A stretch of 63,653 nt of DNA from Mesostigma viride (GCA_009746045.1 RPFO01001053.1:1-63653); one strand, 5' to 3'. Shown: positions 19,556-30,556, numbered from the stretch's first letter. Program-made: numbers and translations. Notes: generated from the letters alone by a model not told the origin.

Positions 19556-21139
19556 TAATTAATTAATTAATTAGACTCGTGCTCCCGTTGGCGGGGGATT
19601 CACGGAGCATTAACCGACCCCGATGGATGGATGGGTGGGTGCAAACATGAGTCCGGCTACCGGTCTAAGCTATCTACATCAGCTACCTACGACATCTATC
19701 TAACAACAACTAACTAACTACAACATCTATCTATACAGCATCACGTGGCCGACTTGATTTATGCGGACGACACCACCCTCATCGCGCGCCCCGAGCACAT
19801 TCAGACCTGGCTGGACTGTCCGGTCTGGGCTTGGAGGCGCGGGCGGCGGTGGGGTTGGAGATTAGTGTCAAAACTGAGGCTGTGGTGATTGGGGCTTCCA
19901 GTAGCCCGCCGCTACCACGGCTGCTAGACGGGACGGAGGTCCCGTTTCGTGATCGCTTTAAACTGCTCAGTGGGTAGCATGCTTCCTCATGACACCGACC
20001 GCCGCCGATGCGGACATGCACCCGCATCGGCCTCGCCTGGGCTCGGCATCGTTCGCTGAAAACCTACTGGCACTCGAAGGTCCTCGGCGAGCACCGCAAG
20101 CGCATCATGCTCCTCAAGGTCCTGCCGAAAGGACTGAGTGGTCCTCACGGTGCGGCCGCTCGGCACGTATGGCGCCGAGGCATGGACGCTCACGGACACG
20201 CTGGCGGCCAAGCTAAACGGCACGGTAACCAGGATGCTCCGTCAGGCCCTGAATGTAGGGTTTGACACGCATAGCCATTCATTTTCAGTCATTTTATGGG
20301 CCATCATGTCATTTTGTGAGCAGTCTAGAATCTTTGTACCAGGGCATGCCTCGCATTTAGTTCGGACGAGATTAGGCAGCGTAGGATAGCATTCGTAGGA
20401 CATCTTGCTCGCACCAGCCAGGTAGACACCGCCGGCCCTCGGTCTGGCCGGCCCACAGCGGCTTGGCCAGCCAGGACGGCATATCCTGACCTGGCCTGGC
20501 CCTAAGGACATTCCTAAGAAGGTAGGCAAACATGTCATGACCTACCCACAGCAGTTGATGGCTGACCTAGTCGGGTCCCAGCGCAGTTTGAAAATCGCAT
20601 TCACTCCCTCTCTCTTGCTTGGACTGCTATGCAGGACAAGAGAAGGTGGAAAACCATTGTCCAGGCTCATACGCCCGCCCCTGTGGGCAAGTGAAGCCCC
20701 CTCCCCCCGGCCCAAGCGGAAGGGGCGCTTTGCTGAGTAGAATAAGTAGGGTTTTCTAGATTAGATTAGCTTAGAGTTAGATTAGTTCGGTTTCGCGGCT
20801 TTGCCCCCCCCTCCATCCATCCACGGGAATATGTGCTACATGATCTCCCAACGAAGTCATGTTATAATTTAATTTTAATTTAATTTAATCACGTGGCCCT
20901 AGTAGGGGAGCTGTCTTGCGTGCCTCCCGTGGGTCTGCACACGCGGGCGCTTCCCCACAGCCGGCGGGGGGCTCGTTGTCCTCTATGACCTCGGCCCACT
21001 TGGCCTTGTCCATCATCTTCTTCCGGCCAAATCACGGAGAGGCCTAGGCCCCCCATGTCCTCTAGTAGCTGTTCTTTGAACTGAAGGTGCGGGCCTTGCG
21101 GCGTCTAACATCAGGGGGCCCGGCCCACGGCACGTCAGG
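19556..21139 (-). mobile_element. LINE-A relic A1 (3' part), split by LINE-B
   Basis: Minus-strand 3' end of the RTE-like LINE-A: a TTAA tail at 19556-19574, the conserved 3' UTR (reading GACTCGTGCTCCCGTTGG on the plus strand) to 19740, then resuming at 20898 and running through the C-terminal codons to about 21139, where it is 5'-truncated. The gap is filled by LINE-B copy B1. Mutations are more numerous than in A4 or A5, so this is an old copy. Confidence 0.75.
19751..20887 (+). mobile_element. LINE-B copy B1, 5'-truncated, nested in LINE-A
   Basis: Plus-strand reverse-transcriptase fragment of a second RTE-like family. The conserved YADD box occurs in DLIYADDTTLIARPEHIQTWLD at about 19755-19820; later, in broken frames, comes YGAEAWTLTDTLAAKLNGTV. 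The 3' UTR ends in (TTTAA)n at 20868-20887. The 10-bp sequence TCACGTGGCC occurs at 19741-19750 and 20888-20897 and is the target-site duplication. Several frameshifts make it inactive. Confidence 0.78.
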
Positions 21140-21151
21140 AGGTCGCTATAT

Positions 21152-22126
21152 TAGTTAATGAATTTGACTCGTGCTCCCGTTGGGGAGTCACGGAGCATTA
21201 ACCCCGATGGATGGATGGATGGGTGCAAACAGTCCTACTCCTACCGGTCGAATCTATCAAAGAGACAACCAGCGCAGGCCAGAAGTCGGGAGAATCCGGA
21301 CCATGGTAGCTCGAGCCTGCCGTTATCTTTTCCGCGTTTTCGAGTCGTTCAGGATGATGAAGATGAATGGTGATGGAAATGTGTATCCTTGTGCATTGAA
21401 ATTATGGCTGGCTTACGTGTGGAGCGACTAGATGACCTAGACGGTGGGGCCGGAAACAGCATGCTTGATCAGGGCGTGTGTTTCTAGCCTAACTGGCCGG
21501 GAGTGTCTAGTGGTGAGCACCATTGCTGCGATCGCTCTCCCACCATTTACGAGGAAATACCCGCAAATGGAAAACCACTGAAAAGGTCTAGCTAGTCAGT
21601 CATCACGTTAGCCATGCCATGATTCCAAACGTCCAAGAACTGCACACGGTGCAAAGGCAAAGAGCCGGAGGACAGCACTTTCAAATGTGCGGCGGGAACC
21701 AAAAGCCCGCGGATGCCAGAAAACATCGTGTTGCGGCAGCGACGCGACGATGTGGACAACGAATCCAGTGCCAAGCTCGGAACGGCCGCAAAGGAGATCT
21801 GGCATCACAGGGTTCAGATGTGCGGAGATACTATGCGATCCAGCCGGTCCACGACCTGTTTGTAGAGCTTGTGCCAAGGGGCAGCACCGAACAGATGTGG
21901 GTGACGTTGCAAAAAACATCGGACTTGACGGAGCATAATGGCTCGGTCATAGTCTTTGACCAATAAACGCTGCAAGAGTTCAACAAGAGTCGTGATGAAA
22001 TCAACACGATAAGAACAAAGACGGGAAAAACGATGTAACTGAGAAAGAACAACACCATATTTTGCTGTGTGGGAAAGGAGACTGTGAATATCGGGGTCTA
22101 TCTACATCAGCTACCTACGACATCAT
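21152..22126 (-). mobile_element. LINE-A copy A2 (tail only), split by element R
   Basis: A very short LINE-A insertion: tail and 3' UTR at 21152-21255 and its continuation at 22095-22126 (CTATCTACATCAGCTACC). The 12-bp sequence AGGTCGCTATAT is present at 21140-21151 and 22127-22138, a clean target-site duplication. The two halves are separated by element R1. Confidence 0.7.
21256..22094 (-). mobile_element. Element R1, longest continuous copy (~840 bp)
   Basis: A dispersed repeat whose left end is fixed in every copy: CAAAGAGACAACCAGCG here and CAAGGAGACAACC elsewhere. The other end varies, as expected for a 5'-truncating retroposon with its 3' end on the left. R1 contains a short minus-strand open stretch (21608-21919, with GRLESWHG at its start) that is partly shared with the 33.65-kb copy; no domain is recognised. 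It interrupts LINE-A A2 within the 3' UTR. It has no poly(A) or microsatellite tail. Confidence 0.6.
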
Positions 22127-22138
22127 AGGTCGCTATAT

Positions 22139-22247
22139 GCTAAACAAGTGATATCTGTTTTTATGGGAGTCAACACACACCCTGGCTGCATGCTTGCTCG
22201 TGAAACGCTAGCCTCTCTTTCCATCCATGCTAGTGGCACCTCATGGC
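22139..22247. other. Spacer between LINE copies
   Basis: No gene seen; single-copy-looking host sequence between A2 and A3. Confidence 0.4.
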
Positions 22248-22513
22248 AATTAATTAATTAATTCATTAGACTCGTGCTCCTGTTGGGGAGTCACGGAGCA
22301 TTAACCCCGATGGATGGATGGGTGCAAACAGTCCTACCGGTCTAATCTATCTACATCGGCTACATACTACATCTATCTAACAGCATTCTAATTACAACAT
22401 CTATCTAGACAGCCGCACGCAGCGGTCGCAGCCTAGGGGAGCTGTCTGGCGTGCCTCCCACAGGATTGCACACGCGGGCGCTTCCCCACTGGGGGGGGCT
22501 CGTTGTCCTCTAT

Positions 22514-22644
22514 CAAGGAGACAACCAGCGCAGGCCAGAAATCGGGAGAATCCGGACCATGGTAGCTCGAGCCTGCCGTTATCTTGTCCGCGTGTTCGAG
22601 TCGTTCAGGATGATGAAGATGAATGGTGATGGAAATGTGTATCC
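22514..22644 (-). mobile_element. Element R2, 131 bp, with 11-bp target duplication
   Basis: Begins CAAGGAGACAACC and ends in GTGTATCC. It is flanked by TTGTCCTCTAT at 22503-22513 and 22645-22655. The uninterrupted LINE-A sequence at this point has the target only once (for example 23112-23122), which proves that R is a mobile retroposon. Confidence 0.8.
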
Positions 22645-23051
22645 TTGTCCTCTATGACCTGGGCCCACTTGGCCTTGTCCATCATCTTAGAACTTCCAAA
22701 TCACAGAGAGGCCTAGGCCCCCCATCTCCTCCGACTAGCTGTGCTTTGAAGGTGCGGGCCTTGCGGCGTCTAACATCACTGGGCCCGGCCCACGTCAGGA
22801 GGTGCCGGCCAGGCTGGGCTGGTCGCAGTCCTGCGGGGGGGCCACGTGAGGTGTCTACCTGGTTAATTAATTAATTAATTAGACTCGTGCTCCCGTTGGG
22901 GAGTCACGGAGCATTAACCCCGATGAATGGATGGATGGGTGCACACATTCCTACCGGTCTAATCTATCTACATTGGCTACATACTGCATCTATCTAACAA
23001 CATTCTAACTACATCATCTATCTAGGCAGCCGCACGCTGCCCTAGGGGGAG

Positions 23052-25474
23052 CTATCTAGCGTGCCTCCCGCGGGATTGCACACGCGGGCGCTTCCCCACT
23101 GGGGGGGGCTCGTTGTCCTCTATGACCTGGGCCCACTTGGCCTTGTCCATCATCTTCTTCCAAATCACGGAGAGGCCTAGGCCCCCCATGTCCTCTACTA
23201 GCTGTTCTTTGAAGGTGCGGGCCTTGCGGCGTCTAACATCACTGGGCCCAGCCCACGTCAAGAGGTGCCGGCCAGGCTGGGCTGGTCGCAGTCCTGCGGG
23301 GGGGCCACGTGAGGTGTCTACCTGGTTGGTGCGAGCTAGGTGCCCTACTAGCTGCAGGCGGCGTTGCTTAATTGTGCTGGTGATATAGGGCATGCCCTGG
23401 TACAGGTCCTCATTGCGGACATGAGCAGCATATCCTACTCTGAAAATGGAACGCAGCATGCTGGTGACCGCGCCGTCCAGCTTGCGGGCCAGGTCGGCGG
23501 TGAGGGTCCACGTCTCGGCGCCATACGTGAGAACAGGAAGGACGAGGACCTTGAACAGGTCCTGTTTCTCGATCTTGCCCAGGGGCTTGCGCCATAGGGC
23601 CCGGTACTGGCGTAAAGCGTGCCAGGCGAGGGAGATGCGGTGGTCCACATCCACCTCGCAGCTAGGGAGCAGGCTGCCCAGCAGCTTAACGCGGTCCCGA
23701 TACAGGACTCGAGAGCCGTCTAGGAGATAGAGGGGCGGCGCTGAGGTGGTGAGCCCAACCGCCAGGGCCTCTGTCTTCTTGCTGACCTCAAGCCCCACTG
23801 CACGGGCCTCGAGAGCCAGGCAGTCAAGCCATGTCTGCACGTGCTCAGTGTCCTCAAAGAGGGTGGTGTCGTCTGCGTAAATGATGTCTGCTAGGGCACG
23901 GCTCCGAATCTCCGTGTCCGCACCGCCATGCCAGAATTTGTTAGCAACCTGCACTCCTGGTTCCCTGCCCACGATGCGGGCAAATCGCTTGCGCGCCTGA
24001 ATCATTACGTATTCGACAACAATAATGAACAGGTAGGGCGACAGCACTCAGCCCTGCCACACACCCTTCTGTAAAGGGCATGGGGGCGTGGTCCCGTAAG
24101 AGGTGCGCACCGAAGTGGTGGACCCTTCATACAGGTTGCATGCGGATGACAGCAATCAGGGGGCGGGGGATCCGGAACAACTCGAGGATGTCCCAAAGCG
24201 CAGGCCAGAAAACCGAATCGAAGGCTTTGATGAAGTCCACCAGCACAAGGTGCAAAGGGGACTCACCAGGCTGAAGGCGTTGCAGTTCCTCCACCAGTCG
24301 GCGAGTAGCGAAGAGCGCCTGTACTGTGTTGCGACCTGAACGGAAGCCGTGCCGAGTCTCGCTGAGGTGTCCGTCCAGGGCCGTGCGCAGGCGGTTCAGG
24401 ATGAGCCGCATAAGAAGCTTGAGGGGGGCACTTTGAATGCACACCCCTCTGTAGTTGCCGGGGTCGGCAGGCGACCCCTTGTTCTTGTACAACATCGTGC
24501 GAAAACTGTGTTGCCAGGCCGCTGGAGGTGGTTGCGACGACAGCAGAAGGCGGTTGCAGATGTCCCGGAAGAGCAGCATAACACCTGTGTCCTCGAATTC
24601 GGCTGCAAGTTTTACAACTGCGGCCGGAATCTCGTCAGAGCCGGTGGCTGCGTCATAACGCAGGCGCTGGACCGCCTCCGTGACCTCGCGAGAGGTGAAA
24701 GGAGGCATGTCAGACGGGTCGCCAAGTGGGCCGACCAGCGGGGGGACTAGGTAGTCCGCCGCTGACCTAGGCGGGGCCGGGGGCCCTGCGGCCGGGGGCC
24801 GGCCAGGGCGGCCGGGCGGGCGGCGGCGGCTGGGGGCAGGGGTGGGGGCGGCGCAGCTGTCCCCACGACCTCGGCCGTGGCCGTGGCCCAGGTACGAAGC
24901 CGCTTGGCTGGGGCGCCGGGGACGTCGTGGCGGTGGGGCCGGCCGAGGCCGTCCGGGTGCCCGAGGCGCTTGTACCAGAACCAGGCCCCCTTGCCGTCGT
25001 GCTTCTGCTGGCAGCTGCGCAGGTCCTTGACCATCTGCTGAGCATCTGCCTTCTCAGCCTGCTCGTAGGCGGCCCTCAGAGCTGCTTGCAGCCCAGGTTT
25101 GGCGAGCGGATCTCTGTTGCGGCGGAGCATCTGCCTGGCGGCGACCACTGTCGGTGCGTGACGGTGGACAGCAAGCTGCCGACGCGGAGGCAAGGTGGGG
25201 AGGGTGCGGGCAGCCAGGCGATACTTGGCGGCGACACCACGGAGGATCACTGAAATATCCCCCGGCGGCGGAATGGCGTGTAACTGCTGTCGGCTGCCCC
25301 CTGCGTCGAATACGGCCAGGAAATCATCCCTGTGCGACATATAGCGGCCTGCTCTTCTGCTGACATCTTGTCGGCATCCTTCAGCACAATCCAGAGCACT
25401 TTCAGATCTGGCTGAGGTGCCAGCTGTCGCGACGGTTTCACCCCAGGAAACCGCAATCTGATGCGAGCGAGCAC
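23052..25474 (-). pseudogene. LINE-A ORF2 of A4: linker and reverse transcriptase, broken
   Basis: Three frames in order. 25474-24747 holds the linker (VLKDADKMSAEEQAAI, then SHRDDFLAVFDAGGSRQQLH, then the conserved basic AYEQAEKADAQQMVKDL). 24708-24127 holds the first RT blocks (PPFTSREVTEAVQRL, NRLRTALDGHLSETRHGFR, LVLVDFIKAFDSVF). 24047-23052 holds the catalytic YADD box (LADIIYADDTTLFED), thumb and RTE-type C terminus (LTYGAETWTLTADLARKLDG, KQRRLQLVGHLART). The first two join near 24708-24747; the last two are separated by a 4-base insertion and a stop. It copies the element's RNA at a nicked target in active relatives. Confidence 0.8.
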
Positions 25475-25483
25475 GAGACGATG

Positions 25484-25491
25484 ATCAGATT
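25484..25491 (+). repeat. 8-bp target duplication, left
   Basis: ATCAGATT, identical to 26525-26532 on the other side of the transposon. Confidence 0.75.
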
Positions 25492-26524
25492 AGGAGGGGT
25501 GACATCTCCAGGCAAAATTTCCTGGATACTAGGGGCCCGTCCCAGGGCCTGACTGCTGCGGTAAGCGCCGGCCCCTGAATTGAAATAGGGGCTGGCGAGT
25601 AAAACGAGGGTCGGCGGCGGTGGCCCCGTATTACTGGCCCCCAATAGCGCAGCGCTACGTGGCCGAGCTGCGGCACCACGTGGCAAGATGCGGCACCACG
25701 TGGCAAGGTGAGGCGCCACGTGGCTTGATGCCGGCATGCCTCTCCGGCGACAGGCAATTCCAGGTAAATAGGTGTACGTTTATTCCAAATATAGCCAGTA
25801 GGTAATCCCTGCTAAGCCTAGGGTATCAAGATGTCAGTGGCTAAAACGGAGCCTTGACCACGGAAGCCACTGGACTTCTAATGGGTTGTCATTGGGCATG
25901 TGGGTAAAGATCCTGTTTTTGCCCATGAGGTCATGAAAGATCTCAAGTGGGCTGGGCTTATCCTGGTCCGCGCCAGGGTCCCAGACTTTGTTTTGTTCAT
26001 TTCCGGCGACAGGCAATTACTGGGCAAGACATATCACAGTACCCTAGTAAGGTTACCATCCGAGCTACTTACGTCGCCAAACTATCTCTGTTGGATATGA
26101 CCGGCGTGGGATTCCAACTAAACTGAACTGAACTGAACTGAACTGAACTGGGCAAGACATCTGCAGACTGCATGACAGTATAGCGCGGCGCGGCGTGAGG
26201 ACGGATGCCGACACAGTTTTTTGTGTAGGCATCCGTAGGCCCGTACATAGCTGGCATCCGGGGCATGGCAAGATGGGACGCCACGTGGCATGATGCGGCA
26301 TGCCGCGCCTGCTGTACAATATGGGGGCCCAAAATCTAGGGCTGGCGGCTGCATAAAAATTCGGCCCCTGGAATCTCCCCTATAGGGGCCGAAAAGATGG
26401 GGGCTAGCTAGAATTGGTGCCGGTAGCTGCACGGGCCCCTAGTATGGAAATAGGGGCCAGACATTCTGGACCGGCGGCTGCAGGATCCGGCCCCTATTTA
26501 GCTTGGCTCAATGTCACCCCTCCT
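25492..26524. mobile_element. Non-autonomous cut-and-paste transposon, 1033 bp
   Basis: Starts AGGAGGGGTGACAT (25492-25505) and ends with its exact reverse complement (26511-26524). It is flanked by the 8-bp duplication ATCAGATT. Less perfect inner inverted similarity continues (ACTAGGGGCCC on both sides, several GGCCCCTA boxes). Inside are two copies of CCGGCGACAGGCAATT and a short (AACTG)n run at about 26120-26150. No transposase is encoded. An 8-bp duplication is typical of hAT, P and a few other superfamilies; the terminal sequence does not let me choose. Confidence 0.75.
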
Positions 26525-26532
26525 ATCAGATT
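26525..26532 (+). repeat. 8-bp target duplication, right
   Basis: ATCAGATT, copy of 25484-25491. Confidence 0.75.
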
Positions 26533-26609
26533 CCACCGTGCTGACAGAATCTTGCAGGACGCGAGCATCGACAACTGAGGGGCGCTGAGCCCGACGTACG
26601 CAGACATAA

Positions 26610-27310
26610 TCAAGGCACACCGGCCACCCGATCCGACGGCCCAAAAAAGGTGGCCAGCTGCTCAGCGGGGCGTGCGAAAGAAGCATTGCATGCAACCAGC
26701 GCAGATTCTGCCAGCAGATTCGCAAATAAAGGCGTGTTACCGTTGGCTGTCGTGTTGGTTGGGGAATACTGAGCGCCCCCAGTGCCAACTGGCAGCGTGG
26801 CGTTGGCGTCGAGCAGCATAACCAGGAAGTGCCGAGCTGGGATGTCGGCCTCCTCCTCCTTGAGGGCGTCGAAGAAGGCCTCACGTTCCGCCTGAGCTCG
26901 ACCCGCATGTGGTGCATATCCCACGATAACGGTTAGCGTGTGGTGTGAATGGCCCTCAGTGGCCGAAAAAGTGGCCACTAGCACACGCGGGGACCGCAGC
27001 ACGATGGACTGGAGCTGCTCTGATGCTGCCGGCGAGCACAAGAGGCCCACACCACCTTGGCCCGGCGCGTCGCCGCCACCATAGTGGAACCGCCAGCCTG
27101 CACGCAGGTCGTCGACCAGCAGACCGTTGACCGCGTGCTGAGGGTCAACGGTGCGTCGGTGCTCCTGGACTCCAAGAACAGCGATCTTGTTGTCGGCGCA
27201 CAGGGCGATCAGCTCGTCGACGCGTTGGCGTGCTGGGGTGCCGCCGCTCGTAGAAGGATCTGCGGGGAGGGTGCGCACGTTAAAACTAGCAATACCAAGA
27301 ACGGGCCGTT
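26610..27310 (-). pseudogene. LINE-A ORF2 of A4: AP-type endonuclease
   Basis: The endonuclease/exonuclease/phosphatase-type domain that nicks target DNA for target-primed reverse transcription. Its frame includes the usual opening LGVASFNVRTLPA (just upstream, to about 27310), AVLGVQEHRR (catalytic Glu analogue shifted to a QEHR motif), GGVGLLCS, a VIVGYAPH strand, and LLDANATLP (the GDxN-like box here is LLDAN). It is better preserved than in A5, where the middle is frameshifted. It is cut off from the RT by the DNA transposon. Confidence 0.75.
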
Positions 27311-27317
27311 GCCCTAT

Positions 27318-27415
27318 TAGCGGGGGGGTGGGGGTGGGGGTGGGGGTGGAGAAGGGTAGTGCTGGAGGTGGGGGTGGGGGTGGGGGTGGGGGGGGAGGGG
27401 AGGGTGGCGATTGGG
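27318..27415 (+). repeat. G-run tract in the LINE-A ORF2 leader (A4)
   Basis: Repeats of GGGGGT and pure G runs on the plus strand; on the LINE sense strand they are C runs coding Pro/Thr/His. The length differs from the A5 copy, so it is unstable or hard to sequence. Confidence 0.7.
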
Positions 27416-27699
27416 GTTAATGCTTGTCAACGCATGGAGGCTTTCTTTCAGGACGGATATGCGTCGTCTCCGTCCTGGCTGGGGTCGCCGGCGTGTCGAC
27501 TGGGCCTCATCCCGCTCAAGGCGGGCTAGGAGGCGTGTAAGGCTGGTAAATTGGCGGGAAGGCTACCTGGTTGGTGCGAGCTAGGTGCCCTACTAGCTGC
27601 AGGCGTCGCTGCTTAATGGTACTGGTGATAAAGGGCATGCCCTGGTACAGGTCCTCATTGCGGACATGAGCAGCATATCCGACTCTGAAAATGGAAATC

Positions 27700-28155
27700 G
27701 TGGCGATTGGGGGTGGGAATACTGGGCAGCACCCTTATTTCGTACAAAGGACTCCCATGGCACTGGCAGTGCACATGGACGGGTTACAATAAGCTCGAGC
27801 CAGGTCGCCTGGTCTTTCCTACTACCCACGAGGAGGTGGCACGGCAACCACTCTTTCTTAATGACTTGATCACTGACGCTACTAACAAGCCCCTCGGCAC
27901 TCTCCACGGACACAACCCGTATGATGGCTTTCTGCGCGCGTCACCGCCGATTGTAAGGGTGCTGGACCTCTACCTGGGGCACGGCGCTAAGTATCTTTTC
28001 TGTAATCTCCCAGGGGTTTGGAAGTGGCTCATTAGCATCTGGGCCGCATGGACGGCATCGCCACCCAATCTCCCAATTAGCGTGCGTACCATCATTTTCG
28101 GTATTGCTGACAGGCACACCAGGGGCCGAGCTTTCAGATTCAAGCAGAATGGATA
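27700..28155 (+). mobile_element. Probable fragment of a third LINE family (LINE-C)
   Basis: An open, protein-like stretch lies between A3 and R3: FPTTHEEVARQPLFLNDLIT, then a G-x-LHGHNPYDGFLR segment, then IVRVLDLYLGHGAKYLF and a W-rich part ending before 28155. The pattern, a hydrophobic LFLN start followed by a DL-box, resembles the segment before the zinc knuckle in other protist LINE ORF2 proteins. The first part shows at least one frame change. Assignment by pattern only. Confidence 0.4.
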
Positions 28156-28343
28156 TCAAGGAGACAACCAGCGCAGGCCAGAAATCGGGAGAATCCGGAC
28201 CATGGTAGCTCGAGCCTGCCGTTATCTTGTCCGCGTGTTCGAGTCGTTCAGGATGATGAAGATGAATGGTGATGGAAATGTGTATCCTCGTGCATTGAAA
28301 TTATGGCTGGCTTACGTGTCGAGCGACTAGATGACCTAGACGG

Positions 28344-28354
28344 TGGGGCCGGAA
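28344..28354 (+). repeat. 11-bp target duplication of LINE-A A5, left
   Basis: TGGGGCCGGAA, repeated at 33487-33497. It occurs once at the matching empty site 21445-21455. Confidence 0.85.
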
Positions 28355-28543
28355 TTAATTAATTAATTAATTAGACTCGTGCTCCCGTTGGGGAGTCACG
28401 GAGCATTAACCCCGATGAATGGATGGATGGGTGCAAACATGCCTACCGGTCTAATCTATCTACATTGGCTACATACTACATCTATCTAGCAACATTCTAA
28501 CTACATCATCTATCTAGGCAGCCGCACGCTGCCCTAGGGGGAG

Positions 28544-30556
28544 CTATCTAGCGTGCCTCCCGTGGGATTGCACACGCGGGCGCTTCCCCACTGGGGGGGG
28601 CTCGTTGTCCTCTATGACCTGGGCCCACTTGGCCTTGTCCATCATCTTCTTCCAAATCACGGAGAGGCCGAGGCCCCCCATGTCCTCTACTAGCTGTTCT
28701 TTGAAGGTGCGGGCCTTGCGGCGTCTAACATCACTGGGCCCAGCCCACGTCAGGAGGTGCCGGCCAGGCTGGGCTGGTCGCAGTCCTGCGGGGGGGCCAC
28801 GTGAGGTGTCTACCTGATTGGTGCGAGCTAGGTGCCCTACTAGCTGCAGGCGGCGTTGCTTAATTGTGCTGGTGATATAGGGCATGCCCTGGTACAGGTC
28901 CTCATTGCGGACATGAGCAGCATATCCTACTCTGAAAATGGAACGCAGCATGCTGGTGACCGCGCCGTCCAGCTTGCGGGCCAGGTCGGCGGTGAGGGTC
29001 CACGTCTCGGCGCCATACGTGAGAACAGGAAGGACGAGGACCTTGAACAGGTCCTGTTTCTCGATCTTGCCCAGGGGCTTGCGCCATAGGGCCCGGTACT
29101 GGCGTAAAGCGTGCCAGGCGAGGGAGATGCGGTGGTCCACATCCACCTCGCAGCTAGGGAGCAGGCTGCCCAGCAGCTTAACGCGGTCCCGATACAGGAC
29201 TCGAGAGCCGTCTAGGAGATAGAGGGGCGGCGCTGAGGTGGTGAGCCCAACCGCCAGGGCCTCTGTCTTCTTGCTGACCTCAAGCCCCACTGCACGGGCC
29301 TCGAGAGCCAGGCAGTCAAGCCATGTCTGCACGTGCTCAGTGTCCTCAAAGAGGGTGGTGTCGTCTGCGTAAATGATGTCTGCCAGCCGAATCTCCGTGT
29401 CCGCACCGCCATGCCAGAATTTGTTAGCAACCTGCACTCCTGGTTCCCTGCCCACGATGCGGGCAAATCGCTTGCGCGCCTGAATCATTACGTATTCGAC
29501 AACAATAATGAACAGGTAGGGCGACAGCACGCAGCCCTGCCACACACCCTTCTGTAAAGGGCATGGGGGCGTGGTCCCGTAAGAAGTGCGCACCGAAGTG
29601 GTGGACCCTTCATACAGGTTGCGGATGACAGCAATCAGGGGGCGGGGGATCCGGAACAACTCGAGGATGTCCCAAAGCGCAGGCCAGAAAACTGAATCGA
29701 AGGCTTTGATGAAGTCCACCAGCACAAGGTGCAAAGGGGACTCACCAGGCTGAAGGCGTTGCAGTTCCTCCACCAGTCGGCGAGTAGCGAAGAGCGCCTG
29801 TACTGTGTTGCGACCTGAACGGAAGCCGTGCTGAGTCTCGCTGAGGTGACCGTCCAGGGCCGTGCGCAGGCGGTTCAGGATGAGCCGCATAAGAAGCTTG
29901 AGGGGGGCACTTTGAATGCACACCCCTCTGTAGTTGCCGGGGTCGGCAGGCGACCCCTTGTTCTTGTACAGCATCGTGCGAAAACTGTGTTGCCAGGCCG
30001 CTGGAGGTGGTTGCGACGACAGCAGAAGGCGGTTGCAGATGTCCCGGAAGAGCAGCATAACACCTGTGTCCTCGAATTCGGCTGCAAGTTTTACAACTGC
30101 GGCCGGAATCTCGTCAGAGCCGGTGGCTGCGTCATAACGCAGGCGCTGGACCGCCTCCGTGACCTCGCGAGAGGTGAAAGGAGGCATGTCAGACGGGTCG
30201 CCAAGTGGGCCGACCAGCGGGGGGACTAGGTAGTCCGCCGCTGACCTAGGCGGGGCCGGGGGCCCTGCGGGGCCGGCCAGGGCGGCCGGACGGGCGGCGG
30301 CGGCTGGGAGCAGGGGTGGGGGCGGCGCAGCTGTCCCCACGACCTCGGCCGTGGCCGTGGCCCAGGTACGAAGCCGCTTGGCTGGGGCGCCGGGGACGTC
30401 GTGGCGGTGGGGCCGGCCGAGGCCGTCCGGGTGCCCGAGGCGCTTGTACCAGAACCAGGCCCCCTTGCCGTCGTGCTTCTGCTGGCAGCTGCGCAGGTCC
30501 TTGACCATCTGCTGAGCATCTGCCTTCTCAGCCTGCTCGTAGGCGGCCCTCAGGAA
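28544..30556 (-). CDS. LINE-A ORF2 of A5: reverse transcriptase, intact frame
   Basis: A single open frame covers the whole RT. Blocks in order: AYEQAEKADAQQMVKDLRSC linker, FTSREVTEAVQRLRYD, MLYKNKGSPADPGNYRGV, LVLVDFIKAFDSVFWPALW (first catalytic Asp), QGCVLSPYLFIIVVEYVM, ADIIYADDTTLFED (YADD with the two catalytic Asp), thumb with YGAETWTLT, and an end with GLSVIWKKMMDKAKWAQVI. No stop or frameshift. There is a 12-base in-frame deletion just before YADD relative to A4. The open frame continues upstream to 30646, but beyond about 30556 it is foreign sequence. No RNase H domain is seen. Confidence 0.85.
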   Translation of the reverse strand, partial: FLRAAYEQAEKADAQQMVKDLRSCQQKHDGKGAWFWYKRLGHPDGLGRPHRHDVPGAPAKRLRTWATATAEVVGTAAPPPPLLPAAAARPAALAGPAGPPAPPRSAADYLVPPLVGPLGDPSDMPPFTSREVTEAVQRLRYDAATGSDEIPAAVVKLAAEFEDTGVMLLFRDICNRLLLSSQPPPAAWQHSFRTMLYKNKGSPADPGNYRGVCIQSAPLKLLMRLILNRLRTALDGHLSETQHGFRSGRNTVQALFATRRLVEELQRLQPGESPLHLVLVDFIKAFDSVFWPALWDILELFRIPRPLIAVIRNLYEGSTTSVRTSYGTTPPCPLQKGVWQGCVLSPYLFIIVVEYVMIQARKRFARIVGREPGVQVANKFWHGGADTEIRLADIIYADDTTLFEDTEHVQTWLDCLALEARAVGLEVSKKTEALAVGLTTSAPPLYLLDGSRVLYRDRVKLLGSLLPSCEVDVDHRISLAWHALRQYRALWRKPLGKIEKQDLFKVLVLPVLTYGAETWTLTADLARKLDGAVTSMLRSIFRVGYAAHVRNEDLYQGMPYITSTIKQRRLQLVGHLARTNQVDTSRGPPAGLRPAQPGRHLLTWAGPSDVRRRKARTFKEQLVEDMGGLGLSVIWKKMMDKAKWAQVIEDNEPPPVGKRPRVQSHGRHAR

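Larger units (their letters stand above)
22865..27562 (-). mobile_element. LINE-A copy A4, nearly complete ORF2, split by a DNA transposon
   Basis: Minus-strand RTE-like LINE with tail (TTAA)n at 22863-22881. It is flanked by CTACCTGGTT at 22855-22864 and 27563-27572 (10-bp target duplication in A3). It holds the endonuclease, linker and RT of ORF2 but is truncated before ORF1. It is dead: a Cys codon before VLSPYLF is a stop (about 24049), there is a 4-base insertion near 24138 relative to A5, and a 1033-bp transposon sits in the linker. Confidence 0.82.
22248..27699 (-). mobile_element. LINE-A copy A3, 5'-truncated, split by R2 and A4
   Basis: Pieces at 22248-22513, 22645-22864 and 27573-27699 join into one uninterrupted stretch of LINE-A, from the TTAA tail through the RT C terminus, truncated at 27699 after CTGAAAATGGAA. 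It is the host for two later insertions, R2 and A4, each with its own target-site duplication. No target duplication of A3 itself was found. Confidence 0.7.
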
